DNA from: Martinezella lusitana
Lineage (GTDB): Bacteria; Pseudomonadota; Alphaproteobacteria; Rhizobiales; Rhizobiaceae
DNA: 64,000 nucleotides
Direction of reading: 5' to 3'
NCBI RefSeq assembly: GCF_014207095.1
Contig: NZ_JACHBG010000006.1
Span: 1-64,000 of the forward strand
The notes under the pieces were generated by a model. That model did not search any database, was not told where the DNA came from, and saw only the letters and a list, made by a program, of their open reading frames with translations. The translations under genes were made by a program, and so were the position numbers. Each line of letters opens with the position of its first letter. Positions within the stretch are counted from its first letter, which is position 1. This document shows, piece by piece, positions 19,036 to 27,875 of the stretch.

Positions 19036-20177
19036 TGCGCTTCTTGGGTCTTGCCAGAAAGAATGCGTGGCGCAAGCCGCTGCGTACGGTGCTGCTGATC
19101 TTCTGTATTTCCGTGGCTTTCCTGATTTACGGCTTGACGGCGAGTTTCACGAACGGCTCGCAGGGATCGGCCGGCGCCAGTGAAAATATTCTCGGCGTCA
19201 TGAATGCCGCGGGACGCAACCAGTCGCTGCCGATGGCTTACATGTCGCGCATCGCCTCAGTGCCCGGCGTGTCGTCCGTCGCCTATGTGGCGCGCTTGCG
19301 CGGTTTTGTCGGCGCGGAAAAGAATGTCATGGCCGTCAGCGCCGTCGAGCCGCAGCTGCTTGCCGAAGTCAACGGCAAGGAGCTTGCTCTGACGCCAGAT
19401 CTGGTCAAGGCGCTCTCCGCCAGCCGCGACCGGGTGCTTGTCGGTCGGGCGTTGATGACGGCACAAGGCTGGACTGTTGGCCAGCGCCTCACCCTGACCT
19501 CGTTCCAAACCGCAGCGAAAGATGGCACTCGCGACTGGCGTTTCGAAATTGTCGGCGTTTTCGACGGCGAGACGGAAAGCGCCGATACCTATTTCATCAT
19601 CGCCCGCTACGACTACATCAACGCCCTTCGTGAGCGGAACGCCGACACCGTGGACGCTTTCATCGTACGGCCGCGGGCAGACATCTCCTCAAGTGAGTTG
19701 GCCGTCCGGATCGATGCCCTTTTCGCCAACTCCGCAGTGCCGACGCGCACGCAGTCGGAGAAGCAATTTCTTGAGGCCTTCCTGCGCCAGTATGCTGACA
19801 TCGGTCTGATCATAAACCTCGTCGTCGGTGCGGCTTTCACGACCTTGTTGATGATCGTCATCAACACCATGGTTTTCGCTGTCCGCGAGCGCAGGTTTGA
19901 AATCGGTGTGCTGAAGACGCTTGGCTTCTCGCGTCGGCGGATTCTGGGGCTCGTTCTCAGCGAGACGATGCTGATCTTCATCATCGGGGGCATTGTCGGG
20001 CTTTTCCTGGCGAAGCTTGCCTCTATTGCGGCCGGGCCGGTTCTCGGCTTGGTCTTTACGGCTGCAGTGCTTGCAAAGGCGGTCTGCCTCATTGTGCTCC
20101 TTGGAGTCGCAGCGGGATTGCTGCCGGCGATCAATGCCATGCGCGCGCCTGTCACCAAAGCACTCAGAGCGAGGTAG
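19035..20177 (+). CDS. FtsX/MacB-family ABC transporter permease 1
   Basis: A 380-residue permease with the MacB/FtsX topology: one N-terminal helix (about 15-37), a large periplasmic MacB-core domain (about 40-255) and three C-terminal helices (INLVVGAAFTTLLMIVINTMVF, MLIFIIGGIVGLFLAKLASIA, KAVCLIVLLGVAAGLLPA). The cytoplasmic signature VRERRFEIGVLKTLGFSRRRIL between helices 2 and 3 is typical. It begins inside the stop codon of the ATPase gene and presumably pairs with the following permease. Confidence 0.9.
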   Translation: MRFLGLARKNAWRKPLRTVLLIFCISVAFLIYGLTASFTNGSQGSAGASENILGVMNAAGRNQSLPMAYMSRIASVPGVSSVAYVARLRGFVGAEKNVMAVSAVEPQLLAEVNGKELALTPDLVKALSASRDRVLVGRALMTAQGWTVGQRLTLTSFQTAAKDGTRDWRFEIVGVFDGETESADTYFIIARYDYINALRERNADTVDAFIVRPRADISSSELAVRIDALFANSAVPTRTQSEKQFLEAFLRQYADIGLIINLVVGAAFTTLLMIVINTMVFAVRERRFEIGVLKTLGFSRRRILGLVLSETMLIFIIGGIVGLFLAKLASIAAGPVLGLVFTAAVLAKAVCLIVLLGVAAGLLPAINAMRAPVTKALRAR

Positions 20178-20181
20178 TCCC

Positions 20182-21384
20182 ATGCAGTCCAGTATCAAGC
20201 AAATACTCGTAATGACGCGGGCCAGCATTTTCAGTCTGCCACGTCGTCTGGCCATTTCGATTTCTATGGCTTTGTCCATTGCGCTTGTCGTCGGCGTTCT
20301 CGTCGGCTTTCTTTCCATGGCCGCCGGCTTCGAGGCGGCCTTGAGAAACGCCGGCTCGCCCAACATCGCCGTTATTCTTGGCGGTGGGACCAATCAGGAA
20401 ATGGGCTCCGATATTCCCGCAGAAGCCATCCGGACGTTGGAGGCGATGCGAGGTGACGTCGGGGCTGTGCGCGATGAGGCGGGCAATCTGGATTATTCCC
20501 GCGAAATCGTCGTTCCTGTCGAAGTTCGGCAAGAGGGCGCCGAGTTTTCCAAGATGCTGGCTTTGCGTGCCATGGATCCGACGGGGCCATCGTTGCGAGG
20601 CGGCGTTACCCTTTCAGCCGGTCGATTCCCCCGCGTCGGATCGCGTGAAATCATCGTCGGGGATCGCATCGCAACGGAGTTCAGCTCCCTCGCGCTCGGA
20701 CAGCAGATAAGACTAGGTCCGGTCGCATGGACGGTGGTCGGCCGCTTTTCCGCACACGGGAGTGCATTCGAATCCGAAGTGTGGGCCGATCTCGATGCGG
20801 CTCGTTCTGCATTCGATCGGTTGGGCGAAATTCAGAGCATAAGGCTGAAGCTTGTCGAACCTGGCTCGATCAGGCAGCTCCAGAAAGCACTCGGCGGCAT
20901 CACGGCGACACCCCTGGTGGCAGTATCCGAAGCCGATCTCTACTCCGCTCAGTCCTCCGCCACGGCCGGGCTCATTCGCATGTTCGGTTGGCCGATCGCC
21001 TTGCTGATGGCGCTTGGCGCGGCAGCAGGAGCGCTCAACACGATGATGAGCTCGGTCTCGGACAGAACCGTCGAGATTGCCACGGTGCGAGCTCTCGGGT
21101 TCACCAGGCTTTCCGCCTTCGTCGCGACCTGGGCTGAAGCAGTCCTGCTTTCGGCAATCGGGGCTGCGATCGGCGTTACCGTTTCGTGGCTCCTCTTCAA
21201 CGGCTGGCAAGCGAGCACGATCGGCGCAAACAATGCCAGCCTTGCATTTCAGCTGACTGTGGACGATCGGGTGATTGTCATTGCCAGTCTGTTGGGCCTG
21301 GCCATCGGTGTCGTCGGTGGCGCACTGCCTGCTCTATCCGCCGCACGTCTTCCCATCACGGCTGCACTGCGCACTCGCGGGTAA
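20182..21384 (+). CDS. FtsX/MacB-family ABC transporter permease 2
   Basis: A 400-residue second permease of the same fold: N-terminal helix (LAISISMALSIALVVGVLVGFLS), periplasmic core to about residue 265, three C-terminal helices, and the VSDRTVEIATVRALGFTRLSAF loop. The ATG at 20182 was chosen because GAGG precedes it and it gives a normal N-terminus. The frame stays open further upstream inside the previous gene, but that part is not coding in this frame. Two distinct permeases imply a heterodimeric exporter, as in DevC-type systems with split subunits, unlike the MacB fusion. Last gene of the export operon. Confidence 0.9.
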   Translation: MQSSIKQILVMTRASIFSLPRRLAISISMALSIALVVGVLVGFLSMAAGFEAALRNAGSPNIAVILGGGTNQEMGSDIPAEAIRTLEAMRGDVGAVRDEAGNLDYSREIVVPVEVRQEGAEFSKMLALRAMDPTGPSLRGGVTLSAGRFPRVGSREIIVGDRIATEFSSLALGQQIRLGPVAWTVVGRFSAHGSAFESEVWADLDAARSAFDRLGEIQSIRLKLVEPGSIRQLQKALGGITATPLVAVSEADLYSAQSSATAGLIRMFGWPIALLMALGAAAGALNTMMSSVSDRTVEIATVRALGFTRLSAFVATWAEAVLLSAIGAAIGVTVSWLLFNGWQASTIGANNASLAFQLTVDDRVIVIASLLGLAIGVVGGALPALSAARLPITAALRTRG

Positions 21385-21483
21385 ACCGGTCATCCCGATG
21401 CAACCCTGGAGTAACTCGAAAGTAAGTTTTCTTGGCCAAGCTATCCCCATCTCGCCTGTGGGGACCGCAGGAGGCAGCCGCGG

Positions 21484-22965
21484 ATGGGAAGCGCCATGCC
21501 ATCGATCGATATCATCGTTCCAAAAGCTGCTCCTCGCTTGTGGCAGAAGATCATTGTCCGGCGGCTTCAAGCTGCCGGATACGATATCTCAGTTTCGCAT
21601 GGCGCCGAAGCGGCCGGCTGGCCCGCGACGGTCAATGCCGCCTTGAGGCTAGAGCGTCGCATCTTCCGTAGGCGTGATCCCGGTCTCGGCTCTCGGGTGC
21701 CCGAGATTCCCGTCAGCTTTCGCAATGATGCGGCTGACTTGAGGCTGGATCTTGCCGGCAACGCCCCATCTTCGGAAATCCCCACCATCACGCTTCGGTT
21801 CGATGGTTCTCCGTTTGATATCGCCGTGCCAACGGCGGTCGCTTCCGGTGCCTTGCCTGCCATCGAGGCCGTGCTTGATGGCAGGTCCGTCATGGGAAGG
21901 GCCCTGCCAATGGTCGACAGGCGCGAGTCTACGGCGCTTGGCGTGGAGGACGTTCTTGCCCGTGCCATCACCCTTGCTGTTTCGGTTGTTCGGGCTCTTG
22001 TCGAGCGTCGGCTACCCATGGGTGGTCCTCGACCGGATTCGGCTTCGAATGTAACCGAGACTGATAGGGGTTTTGCCCCTGCCTATCTGGCCCGCGCCCT
22101 GCCTCGCCTCGGCGCAGAGACCATGCGTCGGCTGCGTTTCCGACACGCGCATTGGCGTGTCGGCTATCGCTTCGTCGATGGGCCTGGGGTGGCGGCGACA
22201 TGCGCACTTGGAAACGGCTGGTCTGTCCTGCCGGATGCAGGCGATCACTTCTACGCGGATCCCTTTGCCTTCCGATGGCACGACCGATATTTTCTGTTCG
22301 TTGAGGACTATCCGCATGCAACGCGAAAGGCCGTTATTTCGGTCGTGGCCTTTGATTCCGACGGGAAACCTCAGGCGCCGCGCTGCGTATTGGAGGAGCC
22401 GTATCACCTCTCCTATCCGCAGGTTTTCGAGCGCGATGGCGCGATCTGGATGCTCCCCGAGGCCAGTGCGAGCGGGAAGCTGACACTCTACCGCTCCGGT
22501 GATTTTCCCGACCGTTGGTTGCCGGAAGCCGTGCTCATCCATGGTGAGATTTCCGACGCGACATTGCTGGAGCACGGCGGGCGGCTTTGGCTCTTTGCCA
22601 CCAGCCGCGACGGTTATGGCAGCACCTCCGATACGCTGGTGGTCTTCCATGCTGAAAGGCTTGCTGGCCCGTGGAAGCCGCATCCTCTGAACCCCGTCCT
22701 CATCGATCGTCGCATGGCGCGGCCGGGTGGTGCGTTCATCCGGGATGAAAGCAACCGCATCTTCCTGCCGGTGCAGGATGGCACGCTTGGCTATGGCGGC
22801 GGGCTCGGTCTTTCCGAATTGCTTGAATTGGACGAGCAGACCATTCGATTGACTGCACCTCGGCCAATCGATGCGCTTGGCGACTGGCCCTATCCGAAAA
22901 TCCACACCTTCAATCGTTCAAGCCGACTGGAAGTGATCGATGGGATTGCGGCCGTGCGAAAATGA
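21484..22965 (+). CDS. GINT1 N-terminal-like beta-propeller protein of a polysaccharide locus
   Basis: A 493-residue soluble protein. About 200 N-terminal residues of unclear fold (IDIIVPKAAPRLWQKIIVRRL ... RFDGSPFDIAVP) resemble a degenerate transferase domain. From about 230 onwards comes a repeated beta-blade region (HFYADPFAFRWHDRYFLFVEDY, SYPQVFERDGAIWMLPEA, DATLLEHGGRLWLFATS, RPGGAFIRDESNRIFLPVQDG). This resembles the five-bladed domain found at the N-terminus of plant glucosamine inositolphosphorylceramide transferase and in bacterial formyltransferase-like proteins. AGGAGG sits 9 bases before the ATG. Function in bacteria is undefined; glycan binding or modification is plausible from its place beside glycosyltransferase and flippase genes. 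Its last 48 bases overlap the convergent GT4 gene tail to tail. Confidence 0.6.
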   Translation: MGSAMPSIDIIVPKAAPRLWQKIIVRRLQAAGYDISVSHGAEAAGWPATVNAALRLERRIFRRRDPGLGSRVPEIPVSFRNDAADLRLDLAGNAPSSEIPTITLRFDGSPFDIAVPTAVASGALPAIEAVLDGRSVMGRALPMVDRRESTALGVEDVLARAITLAVSVVRALVERRLPMGGPRPDSASNVTETDRGFAPAYLARALPRLGAETMRRLRFRHAHWRVGYRFVDGPGVAATCALGNGWSVLPDAGDHFYADPFAFRWHDRYFLFVEDYPHATRKAVISVVAFDSDGKPQAPRCVLEEPYHLSYPQVFERDGAIWMLPEASASGKLTLYRSGDFPDRWLPEAVLIHGEISDATLLEHGGRLWLFATSRDGYGSTSDTLVVFHAERLAGPWKPHPLNPVLIDRRMARPGGAFIRDESNRIFLPVQDGTLGYGGGLGLSELLELDEQTIRLTAPRPIDALGDWPYPKIHTFNRSSRLEVIDGIAAVRK

Positions 22966-24060
22966 CTGAGGCGAGAGCAGCGCTTCATAGCCTGCGCACA
23001 TTCTCGCCGGCGAGTATTGCTCCTTCAGTCGCTGCCCGGCGGCGGCAAGGCTGACCGCAAGCTCAGGCTTTGCGATGATCTCGGCAAGCCCTTTCACCAT
23101 GCCATCGGTGCTGGCTTCGACGAACAGTGCCGCCGGCTCGCCATCCTCCGTCGTCAGCACTTCCTGCATGACCGGCAGATTGCTTGTGACAACAGGCAAT
23201 CCGGAGATAGCTGCCTCCACAGCGGCAAGACCGAAGGTTTCGGTGGTAGAAGCAAAGGCATACGCGTCGCCGGTCGCGAGAAACTCGAAAATGCGGTTGG
23301 GCGGAACCTCGCCGACGAGGTGCAGCCTGTCCTTTACGCCATGGCTCTCCGCCAGGGCGACGATGGCATCCCATTCCGGTCCCGTTCCCGCGATTGCGAG
23401 ATGAATGCCGGGCAGTCGCGCCAGCGTCCCCACAAGGGCGGTCTGGTTCTTCGAAGGCGCCATTCGCCCGGATGAAACGGCGAGCCAGACATCTTGGGGG
23501 AGGCCGAGGGCAACACGGGCAGCCGTCTTCTCCATCCGGTGCGATGGTGCGGGAACACCGTGGTCAATCCGCGAAGTCCGCCGCCGATATGCTTCGGGGA
23601 ACGTCTTAAACTGTGTCTCGGTCCAGCGCGAGTTGACGACATTCGCATGATAGAGGCCTAGGGTGCCCATCAGTTTGTCGATCGTAGTGAGGATGCCGCG
23701 CACCCCTCTGGTTTGCGGTGCTCCGCTCTGGTTCGCAATGATCATGCTTGTTCCGGCGAGACGCGCGCCGATCGTGCCGAAGACATTGCCGTAGTGCTGG
23801 AAGCTGATAACTGCGTCCGGGCGCTCAGCCCGCAAATAGCGGGCGAGGCCGACGGCCGCTCTCAATTGGCCAGGCAAGCCGCGCGGTGGTTCGGTGAGGA
23901 TGAAGTCCGCATGAGGGTCGCGGTCATAGACATCCGTCTTCCGATACATGAACACCGTGCGGATCTGGTGGCCGCGGGCGCGCAAGCCTTCGCCCACCAT
24001 GTCGGAGATCCGCTGTGCACCCCCTGCCTCCGCCTGGGTCTGTACCTGGACGATCTTCAT
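22918..24060 (-). CDS. GT4-family glycosyltransferase
   Basis: A 380-residue GT-B enzyme. The N-terminal acceptor domain begins MKIVQVQTQAEAGGAQRISDMV, with the GGA(Q) turn of GT4 proteins. The C-terminal nucleotide-sugar domain has VSSGRMAPSKNQTALV, IAGTGPEWD, and the EX7E-type stretch TETFGLAAVEAAISGLPVV. It is expected to act at the cytoplasmic membrane face and add one sugar to a lipid-linked repeat unit; donor and linkage cannot be read. It starts inside the stop of the flippase gene (ATGA overlap), so both are one transcript. The 3' end runs 48 bases into the convergent GINT1-N-like gene. Confidence 0.88.
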   Translation of the reverse strand: MKIVQVQTQAEAGGAQRISDMVGEGLRARGHQIRTVFMYRKTDVYDRDPHADFILTEPPRGLPGQLRAAVGLARYLRAERPDAVISFQHYGNVFGTIGARLAGTSMIIANQSGAPQTRGVRGILTTIDKLMGTLGLYHANVVNSRWTETQFKTFPEAYRRRTSRIDHGVPAPSHRMEKTAARVALGLPQDVWLAVSSGRMAPSKNQTALVGTLARLPGIHLAIAGTGPEWDAIVALAESHGVKDRLHLVGEVPPNRIFEFLATGDAYAFASTTETFGLAAVEAAISGLPVVTSNLPVMQEVLTTEDGEPAALFVEASTDGMVKGLAEIIAKPELAVSLAAAGQRLKEQYSPARMCAGYEALLSPQSFSHGRNPIDHFQSA

Positions 24061-25469
24061 GTGCGGCCTTTCAAAAAGGAGCGGGCGGCAAGCGCGTCTT
24101 CACCGGCGAAGAAACCGAGGATTGATGGGTTGATCCCGATGCTGCGCCGGGCGATGAAGACGGCGGTGACGCACCAGACGATGATGGTGCCGGCTATGCT
24201 CAAGGCGGCGCCGATCGGTCCGAGCAGATAGGTCAGAACCGCCGTCGCGCATAGCCCAAGCACGTTGACCACCACGAGCAGCTTGAAGAGCTGATGCTGC
24301 AGGCCAGTCAGCTGCATGAGGATTTCGGTTGGACCGCAGGCCGTTCCCACGGTTGCGCCGATACCGAAGATGATCAGTGTCGCCTGCATGGTCGGCGTCG
24401 CATAGGCAGGATTGAAAATCGACAGGATCAGGTTTCCGAAGAGGACGAAGACGACCAGCACGGAGAGTGCGATGATGAAGCCGGCGAGGGCGGCAAGGCT
24501 CGTGATGCGCTGGACATGCGGCCGGTCGCCATTGTGGAACGCGCCTGATATTTGCGGGGCAAGCGCCTGATTGATGCCGTTTAAGGCCAGCACCACGAGG
24601 CGCATGGTCCGGTCGGCGACGAAAACCGCACCGGCTGCCTCCGGGCCGAGAATTGCCGCCACAAGCAGCGTGCTTGCCTGGCTCAGAGCCGGAGGCAGTG
24701 CAGTGACGCCCCAAAGGCCGAGCGTAACGGTCTTGAATTCCCGCTTCTGCTCCTGACTCAATGAGCCGCGTTTCATGCGGATCGTATCGCGAAGCAGGAC
24801 GATGGTCTGAGGCGCGATCGAAAGAAGCAGCAGACCGGCCGTCAGGTATGTTGCCGTAACCGCGCTCATTTTGACTTGCATGAAATGGGCCAGCACGAAG
24901 ACCGGGATGGCGATGGCCCGCCATATGACATCGCGCGGAAGCAGGGCGAAGATGAGGGCGTTTTTGGCGCGCAAGGCACAGGCAACGAATTCCGACCAGC
25001 CAAGGGCAAAGGCAAGGACGCTGGCCGCTATGCAGATCGATTGCCATTCCGGCATATCAGCGCTGGCCAAGGGCAGAAACGCGATCACCACGATGACGAG
25101 GCTGAAGCCGGCGAGCCCTGCCAGGGCGACAAGGATGGAACGCGCCATCATGCCATTTGCGGAGTGCAGGTCGCCGCTTCCCGCATATTGCGGCCAGAAC
25201 CGCAAGACTGCGCTGTGTTGACCGATCAGCGAGAAGAAGGAGGTAAGGCTTGCTCCGGCATAGGCGGCGCTGTAGAGGCCGAATTGCCGCCCGTCCGTCG
25301 TCATGGCAACAGCCACGAACATCAGGAACGACAAACCCGCGCTCACGAGCTTGATGATGCTGGCGACGGCACCGCTCTTTGCGAGCGCGCCCATCGACAA
25401 GCGCAGGTTGTCCGCGGGAGAGGAATCTCCGGCCGGTAAAGCCTCGCCGCTGCTCGTCTTGTCGCCCAA
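24057..25469 (-). CDS. Wzx-like polysaccharide flippase (MVF/MATE superfamily)
   Basis: A 470-residue integral membrane protein with about 12-14 hydrophobic helices and the arrangement of oligosaccharide/lipid-linked repeat-unit flippases (ASIIKLVSAGLSFLMFVAVAM at the first helix, then YSAAYAGASLTSFFSLIGQHS and ILGPEAAGAVFVADRTMRLV mid-protein). The start used is TTG 25469, which has an AGGA element upstream; an ATG 25 codons further in (25394) lacks one, so the start is uncertain. It would flip a lipid-linked glycan from the cytoplasm for polymerisation outside, fitting the Wzy-like and Wzz-like genes on the opposite strand. Co-transcribed with the GT4 gene. Confidence 0.85.
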   Translation of the reverse strand: MGDKTSSGEALPAGDSSPADNLRLSMGALAKSGAVASIIKLVSAGLSFLMFVAVAMTTDGRQFGLYSAAYAGASLTSFFSLIGQHSAVLRFWPQYAGSGDLHSANGMMARSILVALAGLAGFSLVIVVIAFLPLASADMPEWQSICIAASVLAFALGWSEFVACALRAKNALIFALLPRDVIWRAIAIPVFVLAHFMQVKMSAVTATYLTAGLLLLSIAPQTIVLLRDTIRMKRGSLSQEQKREFKTVTLGLWGVTALPPALSQASTLLVAAILGPEAAGAVFVADRTMRLVVLALNGINQALAPQISGAFHNGDRPHVQRITSLAALAGFIIALSVLVVFVLFGNLILSIFNPAYATPTMQATLIIFGIGATVGTACGPTEILMQLTGLQHQLFKLLVVVNVLGLCATAVLTYLLGPIGAALSIAGTIIVWCVTAVFIARRSIGINPSILGFFAGEDALAARSFLKGRT

Positions 25470-25707
25470 TATCGTGATCCTGCGCCGATCGGCCTCAGCT
25501 TTAAGGCCTGAAAGTCCAAGAATAGAATGTATCTCTAATATCGTAAGTTCTTATGGTCGTGCCACAGCGAACTCGGAACATGGTTACTTGCGAAGACCGG
25601 TCCGGATCACACGCTGTGGTGTAAACTCAACGGATGATTAATATTATTCACTAATACTGCATTTAGTGATGTGCGATGCGCCGAAAGCCGCCGCCGAGAG
25701 GGACTAG
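25470..25707. promoter_or_regulatory. Divergent promoter region of the polysaccharide locus with a dyad
   Basis: This 238-base AT-rich gap separates the flippase/GT4 operon from the Wzz-led operon. It contains an inverted repeat with arms TCACTAA (25648-25654) and TTAGTGA (25663-25669), 8-base spacer, about 40 bases before the Wzz-like start. It could be an operator controlling one or both operons; no regulator gene lies beside it. Confidence 0.45.
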
Positions 25708-27873
25708 ATGAAGCCGTTTAGCATTGACGAGCGCACGCTTCCACCGCTGTTCGATGTCGGCGCCGTATGGACTATTCTCTGGCAACGCAGAATGACTGTG
25801 TTGGCGAGCACATTTCTAGTGCTGCTGCTGACCGTTGCATACCTTGCCGTCGCCAAGCCGAGCTATACGGCAACAGCCTCGATCATGATCGACCCACGCG
25901 ATTCCCATGCCACCAACTTGAACAGTGTGCTGCCTGGAATAGGCAACGACAGTGCGGCGATCGCAAGCCAGGTCTTCGTCATCGAATCCCGCGATCTGCT
26001 AATGAAAGTCTTCGAAAGCGAGAAGATTGAAAGCGATCCGGAATTTTCGGGTGGCGGCCTTCTGTCGCTCATCGGGCTGGGGGGGCGAGCTCCCACAAAG
26101 GATGAGATCTTCAAGCGATTTCAGCGCAACGTCACTGTCGAGCGGGCAGGGCTAACTTACGTCATCGATATCAACTTCGTATCCCGATACTCCGACAAGG
26201 CGGCCCGGATCGCCAATGCCATCGTCAGCCGCTATAAGACCGGCCTTTCGGGCGAGCGCGAAACAGCCAACAGCGACGTGAACTCGATCCTTGCGGACAA
26301 GATCGGCGGCCTCCAGAAAAACGTCAGCGATTCCGAACATGAAGTTGCCGAATTTAAGGTCACACACAAGATTCTTGATGCTTCCGCCGGAGGCACGCTG
26401 CAATCGCAGATCGACAAGCTTACCGATCAGTTGATCGCCGCGCGTAGCGACGCCGATCAAGCCAAAGACAAGTATAGTCAGGCGCTTGCCGCCGGCACAT
26501 CGCCCGCCGGCCTTGCCAAGCTGTCGGAGATCCTTTCCTCCGAAGCAACCGTGAAGCTGCGCGAAAACTACAATCAGCGCGCCTCGGATCTTGCCAATTA
26601 TGAAGCCATGTACCAGCCGCGCCATCCGATGATCAAAAGGCTTCGGTCCGAGCTCGACAGGATGCAGGGGCTGATGGCCGTTGAGGCGCAACGTATCACG
26701 CAGGAACTGAAGGCAAAATCCGATCTGGCTGCGCAGACTGTCGTCACGCTTCAGGCGAAGCTCGATGCGCTGCGTCAGCAGTTGGAAGGCTCCGATGTCG
26801 CGCAGGTGCAGTTACGGCGGCTGGAGGCAAGAGCACAGGCGGCACGAGCCGTTCTTGACGACTTCCTGAAGCGCGCCGAGGAAACCTCGCAGATGCAGGG
26901 CCTCCAGCTTCAGGAGGCGCGCGTGATAAGCTCCGCCGCGCCGCCGGTGCAGCCGACCTGGCCAAAGCCCCTGCTGCTATTGCCGGTCAGCGCCTTGCTC
27001 GGTCTCATCATCGGATGCGGTCTCGCCTTGTTGCGAGGGCTGAAAAGCCGACGCGAGGGAGATCCAACTCCCCCGCTGCGCAGCAGGCTTCAGCAGGTTG
27101 AACCGCAGAAAGAGAGCATACAGGAGAAGGGTCGTTCCGAACCGGCACCCATCAGCTTCGGGGAATACCATTTGCCGAGCGTAACCGGTGTTGGAGCATA
27201 TTCGAGTATCCGCGCGATGCGGCGGCGCTTCTTCCAAGCCGGCAACGAAGCTTTCTCACGAGACGTGCTGCAACTGATGCGGCGCATCATCCATCACCTG
27301 ACGGAACATCCGAAGCCTTATGTCCTGCTGATGTCCTCGCTTCATACCCCTCTTTCGGCAAGGCTCGCCGGCGCCATGGTGGGCATTGGTCTTCAGCAGG
27401 CCGAACAGAATGTACTTGTGGTCGAATTCGGCAATCAGCCGGGACTGGAAGCTCCGGCGCGAAGTGGCAACGGCGTCTTTATCAGCGGTGCGAGCGGCCT
27501 TCATACCGTCGTCTATAACGTTGCCGCCGAGAGGAGTTCGATATCGCGGCAGCATCTGACGATCGACGACATATTGGCCGGCGCCGGGGCTTACGACTTC
27601 GTCCTTCTGATGGCTCCTTCTCTGGTTGGGGAGGATTGGGAACCGGCCCTTTTTGCCGAGGCGGATCTTATGCTTTTTGCACTTAGCCCCACGGAGGATA
27701 TGTCCGAGGTCGACAACATGCTTCGCCAGCGCCTCGATGCGGATCAGATCGGGCGGAGCGCGACGCTTGTGATTGCACGGGAACCGGCGGGCGCCGCAGA
27801 AAGCCAGATGGTGCAAGCCATCCGGCCGACTGGCGATGGGGAACGGGGCGACAGGATCGCCGCGAGGCGGTGA
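25708..27873 (+). CDS. Wzz/ExoP-type polysaccharide co-polymerase with degenerate kinase domain
   Basis: A 721-residue inner-membrane protein. Helix 1 (about 29-49) is followed by the periplasmic Wzz domain (SYTATASIMIDPR ...), a long coiled coil (about 190-400) and helix 2 (about 418-440) preceded by the usual proline-rich stretch. The C-terminal half, about 500-720, lines up with the tyrosine autokinase (BY-kinase) domain of ExoP/GumC/Wzc. However, the P-loop position reads SSLHTPLSARLAG (543 onward) with no GKS/T, and Walker A' reads VLVVEFGNQP, not a DxD-type strand. No C-terminal tyrosine cluster is present. It should therefore set chain length or couple export without kinase activity. 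First gene of a rightward operon. Confidence 0.88.
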   Translation: MKPFSIDERTLPPLFDVGAVWTILWQRRMTVLASTFLVLLLTVAYLAVAKPSYTATASIMIDPRDSHATNLNSVLPGIGNDSAAIASQVFVIESRDLLMKVFESEKIESDPEFSGGGLLSLIGLGGRAPTKDEIFKRFQRNVTVERAGLTYVIDINFVSRYSDKAARIANAIVSRYKTGLSGERETANSDVNSILADKIGGLQKNVSDSEHEVAEFKVTHKILDASAGGTLQSQIDKLTDQLIAARSDADQAKDKYSQALAAGTSPAGLAKLSEILSSEATVKLRENYNQRASDLANYEAMYQPRHPMIKRLRSELDRMQGLMAVEAQRITQELKAKSDLAAQTVVTLQAKLDALRQQLEGSDVAQVQLRRLEARAQAARAVLDDFLKRAEETSQMQGLQLQEARVISSAAPPVQPTWPKPLLLLPVSALLGLIIGCGLALLRGLKSRREGDPTPPLRSRLQQVEPQKESIQEKGRSEPAPISFGEYHLPSVTGVGAYSSIRAMRRRFFQAGNEAFSRDVLQLMRRIIHHLTEHPKPYVLLMSSLHTPLSARLAGAMVGIGLQQAEQNVLVVEFGNQPGLEAPARSGNGVFISGASGLHTVVYNVAAERSSISRQHLTIDDILAGAGAYDFVLLMAPSLVGEDWEPALFAEADLMLFALSPTEDMSEVDNMLRQRLDADQIGRSATLVIAREPAGAAESQMVQAIRPTGDGERGDRIAARR

Positions 27874-27875
27874 AC

